Positions 8,752-16,132 of a DNA stretch of 41,702 nucleotides are shown here, one piece after another. This DNA is from an uncultured Coriobacteriaceae bacterium (GTDB lineage Bacteria > Actinomycetota > Coriobacteriia > Coriobacteriales > Eggerthellaceae): assembly GCA_900550385.1 (NCBI GenBank), contig URRZ01000006.1, positions 1 through 41,702 of the forward strand, given 5' to 3'. The notes under the pieces are model-generated. The model searched no databases. It had not been told where the DNA came from and worked only from the letters and a program-made list of their open reading frames with translations. Position 1 is the stretch's first letter. Each line of letters begins with the position of its first letter. The position numbers and the translations under genes are program-made.

Positions 8752-9021
8752 CTACACCTTGTACATGTACTGGAAGACGTCCTCGCGCTGGATGATCACC
8801 TGCATGCCCAGATGCTCGCCATCGGCTTTCAGGCGCTCTTGGACCGTGTTGAAGTCCGCCACTTCGGGCGCGAGCGTCACCATCATGGTCATGGAGAAGA
8901 TCCCGTCCAAGATGGTCTGGCTGATGTCGTCGATGTTCGCCCCGCAATCGGCGAGGGTCGTCGCCACCCTTGCGACGATGCCGCTGCGGTCCTTCCCCAA
9001 AACGGAGACAACGCACTTCAT
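8752..9021 (-). CDS. ACT-domain protein (UPF0237 type)
   Basis: This 89-residue protein is a single ACT domain of the UPF0237 kind. It opens MKCVVSVLGKDRSGIVARV, which corresponds to the first strand and ligand-binding loop of ACT domains, followed by ISQTILDGIFSMTMMV. Proteins of this family are presumed small-molecule sensors; the ligand is not known. The ATG at 9021 has AAAGGA 7 nt upstream, so the longer in-frame extension is rejected. In many bacteria such a gene precedes a DUF711 (PFL) protein. Here it instead sits 57 nt upstream of menF and 87 nt after folE, so it may read out aromatic or amino-acid supply, but that is only a guess from position. Confidence 0.9.
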   Translation of the reverse strand: MKCVVSVLGKDRSGIVARVATTLADCGANIDDISQTILDGIFSMTMMVTLAPEVADFNTVQERLKADGEHLGMQVIIQREDVFQYMYKV

Positions 9022-9108
9022 GTTCGTTCCTTTCGCCAATTCGGAAAAGCAGGTTCCACCATACCATGTCGCCGGCGGCAAGGGGGCCGGCCCGCAGCGA
9101 CTGCCCCG

Positions 9109-9669
9109 TTAGCGGAAGATCAGCGACAGTGCTTCCTCGCGGGTCTTCTGGCTGCTTTGGAAGATGCCGCGCACCGCGCTGGTGGTGGTCTTGGAGCCGG
9201 GCTTCTTCACGCCGCGCATGCTCATGCACAGGTGCTCGGCCTCCAGCACCACGATCACCCCCTGCGGGTGCAGCTGCTCCACCAGCGTGTCGGCCACCTG
9301 CGAGGTGAGGCGCTCCTGCACCTGCGGGCGCTTCGCGAACACGTCCACCAGGCGCGCCAGCTTGGACAGCCCGCAGATGCGTCCGTCCTTCGCCGGGATG
9401 TAGGCCACGTGCGCCGTGCCGAAGAACGGCGCCAGGTGATGCTCGCACATCGAGTAGAACGGGATGTCGCGCACCAGCACCATCTCCTGATGATGCTCGT
9501 CGAACGTCTTGGCGAAATGCTCGGCGGGGTCCTGCCGCATGCCGGCGAACACCTCTTCGTACATGCGCGCCACGCGGGCGGGCGTCTCGCGCAGCCCCTC
9601 GCGGTCGGGATCATCGCCGATGCCCTCGAGGATCATCCGCACGCCCTGCTCTATCTTTTCGAGATCCAT
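9109..9669 (-). CDS. folE: GTP cyclohydrolase I
   Basis: This 186-residue protein, close to the family norm, makes 7,8-dihydroneopterin triphosphate from GTP for folate or other pterins. The zinc site is complete: Cys75 and His78 in SMCEHHLAPFFG and Cys148 in AEHLCMSMRG. DPDREGLRETPARVARMYEE is the usual N-terminal helix, and the protein ends with TREEALSLI. The frame is open further upstream, but ATG 9669 is preceded by GAGGA at 7 nt and matches the family start. No other folate gene lies nearby. It precedes the ACT-domain gene by 87 nt and follows exonuclease III by 187 nt. Confidence 0.96.
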   Translation of the reverse strand: MDLEKIEQGVRMILEGIGDDPDREGLRETPARVARMYEEVFAGMRQDPAEHFAKTFDEHHQEMVLVRDIPFYSMCEHHLAPFFGTAHVAYIPAKDGRICGLSKLARLVDVFAKRPQVQERLTSQVADTLVEQLHPQGVIVVLEAEHLCMSMRGVKKPGSKTTTSAVRGIFQSSQKTREEALSLIFR

Positions 9670-9856
9670 CTGCGATTCCTCTTCTCTCGGCAAAGTCGTG
9701 GATTCCATTTCGTTCGTAAAGTCAGCGAGAGGCGGCGAGGTGCCCCCGATTCGCGGGATCGCGGAGGCGAAGCGTGCTACGGGTGCGTGAGCTTCCGGGA
9801 TCGCTCGAATCGGGGGTGCATTGCCGCCTTGCAGCGTCGGCCGCTTGCGCTTGCCG

Positions 9857-10642
9857 TCAGGCAAGCACAAGCCCGATGGGGCAGTGGTCGCTGCCCATAA
9901 CCTCGTTGTAAATGCTGGCGCTCTCCACGCGCGGGGCGAGCTGGTCGCTCACCAGGAAGTAGTCGATGCGCCATCCGGCGTTGTTCTTGCGCGCGTTAAA
10001 GCGGTAGCTCCACCACGAGTACGCTCCGGCAAGGTCGGGATGCAGGTGGCGGAAGGTGTCGGTGAAGCCGGCTTGCAGAAGCTCGTCGAACTTGCCGCGC
10101 TCCTGATCCGAGAACCCGGCGTTGCCGCGGTTGGGGCCGGGGTTCTTCAGGTCGATCTCGTTGTGCGCCACGTTGAAGTCGCCGCACATCACCACCGGCT
10201 TGGGCGAGGTCTTCTGTCCGCCAGCGGGAACGCTGCCCGCCTCCAGCTCCTTGCAGAAATCGCGGAAGGCGTCGTCCCAGGCCATGCGGTGGTCGATGCG
10301 CGCCAATTCCTGCTGCGCGTTGGGCGTGTAGACGTCCACGAACCACAGCTCGGGGAACTCCAGCGCCACGATGCGGCCTTCGGCATCCAGCTCGTCGTCG
10401 CCTAGGGCATGGACGGTCTGCAGCGGCTCCTGCTTGCTGAACACCGCCGTGCCCGAGTAGCCCTTCTTCTGGGCATAGCTCCAGTACGTGTGGTATTGCG
10501 GCAGGTCGAGCTCGATCTGGCCTTCCTGCAGCTTGGTTTCCTGCAGGGCCATCACGTCGGCGTCGAACGCGGCGACCACGTCCATGAAGCCCTTCTTCAT
10601 CACGGCGCGCAAGCCGTTGACGTTCCACGAGATGAAACGCAT
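9857..10642 (-). CDS. xth: Exodeoxyribonuclease III (AP endonuclease)
   Basis: This 261-residue endonuclease/exonuclease/phosphatase-fold enzyme cleaves DNA at abasic sites for base-excision repair. It begins MRFISWNVNGLRA and carries Glu35 in LQETKLQ, the catalytic Asp/Asn in CGDFNVAHNEIDL, and the terminal Asp252-His253 pair in GSDHCPIG. The sequence resembles the ExoA/XthA group of Gram-positive bacteria. The ATG is preceded by AAAGG at 8 nt. The upstream side is a 1.1 kb non-coding region, so the gene probably has its own promoter, which I could not define. Confidence 0.96.
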   Translation of the reverse strand: MRFISWNVNGLRAVMKKGFMDVVAAFDADVMALQETKLQEGQIELDLPQYHTYWSYAQKKGYSGTAVFSKQEPLQTVHALGDDELDAEGRIVALEFPELWFVDVYTPNAQQELARIDHRMAWDDAFRDFCKELEAGSVPAGGQKTSPKPVVMCGDFNVAHNEIDLKNPGPNRGNAGFSDQERGKFDELLQAGFTDTFRHLHPDLAGAYSWWSYRFNARKNNAGWRIDYFLVSDQLAPRVESASIYNEVMGSDHCPIGLVLA

Positions 10643-10715
10643 CCATTCCGCCTTTCGTCGGTTGCGTCGGCGCAGCCCCTCGGCTGGCGCAATGCCCCTG
10701 CCGGCTCCGCCCCTT

Positions 10716-10816
10716 GGCAGGCCCGCTCCTTAGTCGGCCCCGTTCCTTGGCTGGCCCCGCTCCTCGGCTGGCCCCGGTCCTTGGCTGGCCCCGGTCCTTG
10801 GCTGGCCCCGTTCCTT
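10716..10816. repeat. 17-bp tandem repeat (minisatellite), about 6 units
   Basis: Units of the form GGCTGGCCCCGGTCCTT follow one another with a 17-bp period: 10749-10765, 10766-10782, 10783-10799 and 10800-10816, with the second and third identical. Degenerate units lie at 10732-10748 and 10716-10731 (16 bp). The array begins about 75 bp upstream of the exonuclease III start codon, in non-coding DNA. Confidence 0.9.
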
Positions 10817-10875
10817 AGTCGGCATAGCCGTCAGCGCGGCCCCCTGATTGTACCGCCCGAGGCCGCCGGTCCAAT

Positions 10876-10941
10876 CGTGCTTTTCTCCGGAAACTGCGCA
10901 ATCAGGGCCCTCCCCCTGCGCAGTTTCCGGAGAAAAGCACG
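10876..10941. repeat. Perfect 25-bp inverted repeat with 16-nt loop (hairpin element copy 1)
   Basis: Left arm 10876-10900 and right arm 10917-10941 are exact reverse complements over 25 bases; the arm core is CTCCGGAAACTGCGCA. The 16-nt loop contains GGGCCC. A second, diverged copy with the same 25-16-25 layout lies 101 bp further on. There is no T-run after the stem on either strand, so it does not look like an intrinsic terminator. Confidence 0.92.
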
Positions 10942-11042
10942 GCTCAAGAGAGCGTTCCTCGGCATCGTGCTCGGAGCTTCCCTTATAAGACGAGATCAAA
11001 ATTATTCTCGTAATATACAAAGAAAACGGGCGGAAGTTTATC

Positions 11043-11108
11043 CATTCTTTTTCGGGAAAACTGCACAGCGGATCGCCCTCAGGTGCGCAGTTTCCTCGGA
11101 AAAGAACG
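11043..11108. repeat. Diverged 25-bp inverted repeat with 16-nt loop (hairpin element copy 2)
   Basis: Arms 11043-11067 and 11084-11108 pair at 20 of 25 positions around a 16-nt loop. The arms share the TTTTC...GGAAACTGCGCA core with copy 1. Between the copies (10942-11042) the DNA is clearly AT-richer than its surroundings, which could mark an inserted or relic element. Confidence 0.85.
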
Positions 11109-11442
11109 GTGGGGGGTGCGAGCAGTATTTTGGACAGGCCGGTTACGATACCGGCCCCTTGTTTTGGTTCGCCTGCCAAATCGGGAGGTTCTTTTTTCGC
11201 GATTCCGCCCTTCGCTCCCGATTCAGAGCCTCGGACGCAGCTCGGCCTTTCATTTGCGGCTCAACTTTTCTTCTGCGGCTTTGCCCTTGTCCGAGACCCG
11301 GCCCTCGCTCATAGCTCGTCCCCCGCAATGGCCCGCCTCGCAACCGCAGCTGCGTCCCCAACCGCAGCTGCGCGCCTCACAACCGAAACCGCGCCCCCGG
11401 CCGCGAATCGTCGCCCTTGCGAGAAATACTTAGAAATACATC

Positions 11443-11471
11443 TTGTCCATTAGTGGCGTATGTCCTATAAT
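11443..11471 (+). promoter_or_regulatory. Strong sigma-70-type promoter pointing into a terminator
   Basis: The -35 box TTGTCC (11443-11448) and a perfect -10 box TATAAT (11466-11471) are 17 bp apart. Transcription would start near 11478, and an intrinsic-terminator hairpin begins at 11493, so the primary transcript would be only about 45-50 nt. No plus-strand gene follows for 4 kb. Confidence 0.65.
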
Positions 11472-11492
11472 TGTCATTGTCTGAAGCGCAAG

Positions 11493-11525
11493 AAAACGGC
11501 CACCTTCCCGGTGGCCGTTTTCGTT
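11493..11525. terminator. Bidirectional intrinsic terminator
   Basis: Twelve perfect base pairs (11493-11504 with 11510-11521) around a TTCCC loop, with a GGCCACC/GGTGGCC core flanked by A4 on one side and T4 on the other, so it can act in both directions. On the minus strand it lies about 240 bp after rlmH and may end that transcript. On the plus strand it ends the short RNA from the promoter at 11443. Confidence 0.8.
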
Positions 11526-11763
11526 TCAGCCTGCAGCCCCTGTTCGCGGCAGGCATCCTCTCATGGGGATGCCGATTTCCGCCACCGCCCCTCTTGGAGA
11601 CAGGGTACCGGACGGGGATCGCCGGACGTTTCCGCCTTCCATCACCGAGATCCGCTGCCGCCCGCCCGCTCCATCGCTCTTGGACGGTTGCCTCTTCCCG
11701 GACGGTTCGCTCCCGAAGGCGGCTCGGCACCCCCAAGAAATTGCGCATCCCCGGGGCGAATCG

Positions 11764-12234
11764 CTATTTATGGTACGGCTCGCCGCGCGAGATCTTCTGG
11801 GCTCGATACAGCTGCTCCAGCAGCACCACGCGCGCCAGGTTGTGCGGCAGGGTGATCTTCCCGAACGAGAGGAGCTGGTCGGCGCGTTGGCGCACCTCAT
11901 CGCACACGCCGTCGGATCCTCCGATGATGAAGGCGACGTCGCTTTTGCCGCGCAGCGCCAGATCGTCCAGGCTCCGCGACAGCTCCTCGCTGGAAAGCTG
12001 CTTGCCGTCGATCGCCAGCAGGACCGCATGCGCGTGATCGGGAAGGGCGGCCAGTATCGCCTTGCCCTCCTTGAGCTTCGCTGCCTCCACCCCGCCGGCG
12101 CGCGCCGGATCGACGTCGGCGACCTCGACGACCTTCGTCTTCGCATAGGGCTGAAGGCGCTTGAGGTATTCGTCGCAAGCGGCCTTCCAGAACTTCTCCT
12201 TCAGCTTCCCAACCGCCACCACGGTATATGCCAT
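11764..12234 (-). CDS. rlmH: 23S rRNA (pseudouridine-1915-N3)-methyltransferase RlmH
   Basis: This 156-residue SPOUT methyltransferase methylates pseudouridine 1915 in helix 69 of 23S rRNA, using S-adenosylmethionine. The knot motifs are plain: LLAIDGKQLSSEE, FIIGGSDGV, and the C-terminal LLEQLYRAQKISRGEPYHK that defines the family. The preferred start is ATG 12234 (MAYTVV), which has AAGGG 6 nt upstream; the ATG at 12240 would directly touch that sequence. The length is typical (about 155-160). It follows the N-acetyltransferase gene by 122 nt. Confidence 0.97.
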   Translation of the reverse strand: MAYTVVAVGKLKEKFWKAACDEYLKRLQPYAKTKVVEVADVDPARAGGVEAAKLKEGKAILAALPDHAHAVLLAIDGKQLSSEELSRSLDDLALRGKSDVAFIIGGSDGVCDEVRQRADQLLSFGKITLPHNLARVVLLEQLYRAQKISRGEPYHK

Positions 12235-12356
12235 AGCCATCCCTTCGATCGCTTGCCGAAAGACGGGCGGATGCGAGACGGTGCCGCGTCCGCTGAAGGC
12301 GCCGCCGCAGCCCGCTTCGCGACAGCATCGAACCCGTCAAGAGCCGCCGCAGCCCG

Positions 12357-13187
12357 TTACAAGACGATGCCGAACTCGTCCTCCAAAAGCCGCTCCATCT
12401 GCTCGCGTGACGTGATGGGGACGACCTCCTTGCCCTCCGGCGTCACGCGCGTGAACTCGTCGTTGGTGATGGACACGTTGCCGCCTTCGGTGCGGCGGTT
12501 CACCATGCGCTTCTGCGTGAACGACGAGAGCGGGCTGGTGCAGCTGAAATGCGACAGGGGGACGAAATCATTCAGGTGCAGCGGAGCGTCCATGAAGCCC
12601 ACCACGGGCATCGGCTCGCGCCCGGGTGCGCCCGTCGCGCGCGCCGCCTCCAACTCGTCGGCGTCGCCCAGGTAGTACATGTTCCACCAGGGATCCTGCT
12701 CGCCTCGCTCGATGCGGAACGCCTGGCCGTGCGACACCACCTCGCAACCGTCCTCCAACGGGATCGAGCACGGGGGCATGGGGCCGCCGTACCCCACGTC
12801 GCAGAACAGCCGCTGGCCGTCCAAGACCACGATGGTCGCGCGATGCGTGATGGGGAACACGTAGCCGGGGTTCTTGAGGCTGCGGCCCGCCACCGCCACC
12901 ACCTGGAAGCCCGTCTCCTCCAGAAGCGCATGGAACAGCGCGTTCAGCTCGAAGCAGAAGCCGCCGCGCTTGCCCCGGATGATCTTGTCGAACATATCGA
13001 AGATGCCCAGCGAAACGTTGATCCCCTTCTCGTAGATATCCAGATCCTCGAACGGGATGCGGCACTGGTGCGCGTAGATCATCCGATCGAGCAGCTCGCG
13101 CGTGGGCGGGCCGACGGGGGGCTCCATGCCCAGCTTCTCCCAATACAGATCGATGTCGGGCAACGGCTCGTGAAGTTCCTCGAACAT
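12357..13187 (-). CDS. nat: Arylamine N-acetyltransferase
   Basis: This 276-residue cysteine-dependent acetyltransferase of the NAT family moves acetyl from acetyl-CoA to arylamines or hydrazines. The catalytic triad is visible: Cys78 in RGGFCFELN, His115 in ITHRATIVV (the more common sequence is THMVL) and Asp130 in FCDVGYGG. The C-terminal half follows the family pattern (NDFVPLSHFSCTSP, TQKRMVNRR). GGGAAGG lies just before ATG 13187. It sits 71 nt after the murT-gatD fusion. In gut bacteria NAT enzymes are known to acetylate drugs such as 5-aminosalicylate; the substrate here cannot be read from sequence. Confidence 0.93.
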   Translation of the reverse strand: MFEELHEPLPDIDLYWEKLGMEPPVGPPTRELLDRMIYAHQCRIPFEDLDIYEKGINVSLGIFDMFDKIIRGKRGGFCFELNALFHALLEETGFQVVAVAGRSLKNPGYVFPITHRATIVVLDGQRLFCDVGYGGPMPPCSIPLEDGCEVVSHGQAFRIERGEQDPWWNMYYLGDADELEAARATGAPGREPMPVVGFMDAPLHLNDFVPLSHFSCTSPLSSFTQKRMVNRRTEGGNVSITNDEFTRVTPEGKEVVPITSREQMERLLEDEFGIVL

Positions 13188-13258
13188 GGCCCTTCCCTAT
13201 CCCCTTCCCTTCCGATCTTGGCCGTACACGCCAGTCGCGATGACGATCCCCGGCGCGA

Positions 13259-15511
13259 TTATTGCCTGACGCCGAAACGGCGGCATAGGGCATCGTTGGC
13301 GGCGATCTCGGAGGCGTCGTCCAAGGGCGCCAGCTCGCAAGCGGGCTGTCCGGCGCGCGCGGCGCGATGCTCCAGAGCCCGGACGAGCAGCCAGTCGGCG
13401 ACCTCGGGGTTCTTCGAGAGAAGCGGGCCGTGCAGGTAGGTGCCCAGCACGTTGCGGTACAGCACGCCATCGGCCTTGTCGGAATCGTTGTTGCCATGCC
13501 CCGTCGACGACACGACGGCGCCGAACGGCTTCACGCCCTGCCCCAAATGCGTGCGGCCGGCATGGTTCTCGTATCCGACCACGGGGCGCTGCGCGATGGG
13601 CGACTTCAGCACGATGTTGTCGATCAGGCGATTTCCCGAGCCGCCTTCGGCGCGCTTGGTGACCATGTCAACGATGCCCAGGCCCTCCACCGAGTCCTCG
13701 CCCAGAAGCCATTCGCTGCCGAGGATCTGGTAGCCGCCGCAAATGGCCAGCAGCGCGCCATCGCCCTCCACGAACGCCTTCAGCTCGTCGCGCATCGCCA
13801 GCAGCGACTCCGACGCCAGGCGCTGCTCGCGATCGGGGCCGCCGCCGAGGAACACCAAATCGACCTGCGCGAGATCCACCGGCTGGCCATGCTTCACGCG
13901 AAGCACCCGGACGGGGATGCCGCGCGCGGCGGCGCGCTGCGCCAAGACGGTCACGTTGCCGCCGTCGCCGTACAGGTTCAGCAGATCGGGATACAGGTGG
14001 GCCAAGACCAGCGGAGCCTCGTCGGATTCATCGGGGGCATCCGCGGTTTCCGGGGCGGGCGAGGGCGTAGATGCAGGTGCGGGTTCTTCCTGCGCCTGAG
14101 GCTCGGCGACATCGGCGGCCTCCTCCTCCGTCGCCTTTGCCGCGGAGCCTTCGCCCTCCGCGCCTCCGCCCGCCTGCGCCATGCGCGTCAGATCGGCGTG
14201 GATGGCGGGCAGCGCGGTGTAGTTGGCGATGAGATACACGCGCTCGCCCGCGCCGTCGGGGGAATCGGCGGTGTGCGCCAGCACGTCGGCGGCGTCCGCC
14301 ACCGTCTGCGCCGGGATGCCTGCGTACTTCAGGCGAACCTGCATGTCGTTCGCGCGGATGCCGCCCGCGAACGCGTGGATGCCGTCCTGATCGGCCAGCT
14401 CCTCGAAGTCGATGTCCCACAGCCACGACACGTCGTGGCCGTCGGCCTCCTTGTCGTTGATGAAGAACGCGACGGTCTTGGGGCGCGTGTCCTTCAGGAT
14501 GATGCGGACGTTCTGGTTGAAGCCCGTGGGGTTCTTCGCGAGGTTCAGCAGCACGTCGCGCCCCTGCACGGTGAAGCGCTGCAAGCGCCCGTTCTGCGGA
14601 TCGAACGCGTCGATCGCGCGCTGGATCGCCTCCGGCGACGCGCCGCACAGGCGAGCCGCCACGGCGACGGCCAGCAGGTTGTACACCAGGTACGCACCGC
14701 TGAGGGAAGCCTGCACGCGGAAATCCTCCGCAGCGCCCTCGCGGGAAACCGCGAACGAGAGGTGGTCCGCCCCCAGCTCGACGCCTTCGGCCTGCCAATC
14801 GCGGGCGGGGCGCGCGAACCCGCACGACGGGCAGCGGTACTCCCCCAGCTGGCCGTATTGGCGGTAGGCGTACTCCATCATGGTCGAGCAGCGCTGGCAC
14901 ATCTGGGCGTCGGCCACCGTGTTCTGCTCCAGCCCCATGTCGCCCTCGACGCCGAACGCGACGGCGGGGTTGTCCACCCGCGCGGCGATGGCGGCGCACA
15001 GCGGGTCGTCGGCGTTGAACACCAGCGTGGTCTGCGGCGTGGAGGACAGCGCGCCCACGATGCTGTCCTGGATGCGGTCGATCTCGCCCACGCGATCCAG
15101 CTGGTCGCGGAACAGGTTCAGCAGCACCACGTAGCGGGGCTTGAGCTGCGGGGCGATCTTCGCCAGCCAAAGCTCGTCGCTCTCGAACACGCCCCAGTCC
15201 GAAGGCTCCGCGTGCAGCAGAGCGGTGGACACGCCGGAATCCAGGTTGGCGCCGGTGCGGTTGCAGATGACGCTTTCGCCCGCCGCCTGCAGGGTGTCGG
15301 CCAGCAGGTTGGTGACCGTGGTCTTGCCGTTGGTCCCCACCACGGCGACCGACCCCTTGCGGCAGCGCCCGGAAAGATCCCTTATGAGGTTCGGGTCGAT
15401 GCACAGGGCGATCTTCCCCGGGAAGTTCGCCGCCGGGCGATGGAACACGTGCTTCAGGCCCCAAGTGGACAACGCCGCCACCGCGCGGGCGCAGAACAGA
15501 CGCGCACCCAT
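13259..15511 (-). CDS. murT-gatD: MurT-GatD fusion: lipid II isoglutaminyl synthase, both subunits in one chain
   Basis: This 750-residue chain unites the two subunits that amidate the D-Glu of the lipid II stem peptide. Residues 1 to about 430 are MurT: Mur-ligase ATP loop VVGTNGKTTVT (about 58), a four-Cys zinc ribbon (CQRC about 203, CPSC about 229), NGRLQRF, and the C-terminal domain with SWLWDIDFE, whose Asp is needed for catalysis. Residues about 435-497 are an acidic Ala/Pro/Glu linker. From about 500 a GatD glutaminase follows: LYPDLLNLYGDGGN, the nucleophile in LAICGGYQ (about Cys588) and the histidine in YLHGPLL (about 693). In staphylococci and streptococci these are separate proteins in one complex. 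ATG 15511 has AGGTGA close upstream. nat and rlmH follow on the same strand. Confidence 0.95.
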   Translation of the reverse strand: MGARLFCARAVAALSTWGLKHVFHRPAANFPGKIALCIDPNLIRDLSGRCRKGSVAVVGTNGKTTVTNLLADTLQAAGESVICNRTGANLDSGVSTALLHAEPSDWGVFESDELWLAKIAPQLKPRYVVLLNLFRDQLDRVGEIDRIQDSIVGALSSTPQTTLVFNADDPLCAAIAARVDNPAVAFGVEGDMGLEQNTVADAQMCQRCSTMMEYAYRQYGQLGEYRCPSCGFARPARDWQAEGVELGADHLSFAVSREGAAEDFRVQASLSGAYLVYNLLAVAVAARLCGASPEAIQRAIDAFDPQNGRLQRFTVQGRDVLLNLAKNPTGFNQNVRIILKDTRPKTVAFFINDKEADGHDVSWLWDIDFEELADQDGIHAFAGGIRANDMQVRLKYAGIPAQTVADAADVLAHTADSPDGAGERVYLIANYTALPAIHADLTRMAQAGGGAEGEGSAAKATEEEAADVAEPQAQEEPAPASTPSPAPETADAPDESDEAPLVLAHLYPDLLNLYGDGGNVTVLAQRAAARGIPVRVLRVKHGQPVDLAQVDLVFLGGGPDREQRLASESLLAMRDELKAFVEGDGALLAICGGYQILGSEWLLGEDSVEGLGIVDMVTKRAEGGSGNRLIDNIVLKSPIAQRPVVGYENHAGRTHLGQGVKPFGAVVSSTGHGNNDSDKADGVLYRNVLGTYLHGPLLSKNPEVADWLLVRALEHRAARAGQPACELAPLDDASEIAANDALCRRFGVRQ

Positions 15512-15529
15512 TTCTCACCTGCTCTTTCA

Positions 15530-15551
15530 GCCGCATACGGGCATATGCGGC
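15530..15551 (-). promoter_or_regulatory. Perfect dyad in the murT-gatD leader
   Basis: An 8-bp perfect inverted repeat (GCCGCATA...TATGCGGC, 6-nt spacer) lies 19 bp upstream of the murT-gatD start codon, just before its ribosome-binding site. A possible -10 box TATACT lies further upstream at 15581-15586, without a convincing -35 box. It could be an operator or a leader hairpin. Confidence 0.4.
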
Positions 15552-15743
15552 GTGGTTTCCGTTGTTTTCCGTAATGTCCCAGTATACCCGCAGTGCCTGC
15601 CCGGCGCATGCCCCCCATGCGCCGATTCCCCGCCCGCTCCAGAAGTCTTCCGCACGGAGGCCCCTTTCGCGCGGCGCCCGCCGACGCCGCCGACCAGCTG
15701 CAGCTGGCGGAATGTGGAGCTTCTTCACAAGAACAATTTCCCG

Positions 15744-15772
15744 TTGACACCGACAACCTTAGCGCGCATAAT
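15744..15772 (+). promoter_or_regulatory. Promoter of tRNA-Arg
   Basis: Consensus -35 TTGACA (15744-15749) and -10 CATAAT (15767-15772) with a 17-bp spacer. The predicted start near 15779 is about 14 nt before the mature tRNA. Confidence 0.85.
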
Positions 15773-15792
15773 ATCGTCTGCTGTTTCGACGT

Positions 15793-15869
15793 GCGCCGTT
15801 ACCTCAGCTGGATAGAGGGACTGACTACGAATCAGTACGTCGGGGGTTCGAATCCCTCACGGCGCACCA
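15793..15869 (+). tRNA. tRNA-Arg (anticodon ACG)
   Basis: A complete cloverleaf: acceptor stem GCGCCGT/ACGGCGC, D stem CCTC/GAGG, anticodon stem ACTGA/TCAGT with loop CTACGAA (anticodon ACG, decoding CGN after A-to-I editing), TTCGAAT T-loop, discriminator A, and an encoded CCA end. It has its own promoter and terminator. No integrase or attachment duplication was seen at its 3' end. Confidence 0.97.
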
Positions 15870-15881
15870 TTTCAGCAACTT

Positions 15882-15923
15882 CCGCAACGACTGGCATTCG
15901 ACCCCAGCACGTGCGGTTTTTTT
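15882..15923 (+). terminator. Intrinsic terminator after tRNA-Arg
   Basis: A nested stem (CCGCA with TGCGG, inner CTGG with CCAG) is followed by seven T residues (15917-15923), 13 nt after the CCA end. Confidence 0.8.
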
Positions 15924-16132
15924 GTATCTGGAGGAAAGGAACTTGCTTGAAGGTTCGAAAACCGAAACCTCACAGTAAGTAACTTCCGGCTCCTTCCTTC
16001 GCGTCGGCAGCCGGAAGACGGCTGCTGCGCGCCCACCCATCCCTGCGATTTTACCAACGCTTGATTCCGCCTGACGGAGCGCGCTGGTACGATAGTAGGG
16101 TTGGACGGCGCGATGGACGTAAGGGAAAGCCC

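Noticed and set aside
10716..10816. CRISPR array
   Set aside because: Units are directly adjacent without unique spacers, and no cas gene is present.
10676..11440. Open frames across the 1.1 kb non-coding stretch, including one with repeated peptide units
   Set aside because: The repeated peptides come from the 17-bp array and hairpins; no ribosome-binding site, no domain.
15793..15869. tRNA-Arg as an integration site of a mobile element
   Set aside because: No integrase gene and no direct repeat of the tRNA 3' end was noticed in the window.
15943..15981. Tiny TTG-start frame after a GGAGG site downstream of tRNA-Arg
   Set aside because: Only about 11 codons and no supporting feature.
15870..16132. 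M-box or other Mg2+ riboswitch before the magnesium unit
   Set aside because: No M-box core motifs were recognised; only the tRNA terminator and ordinary sequence are seen.
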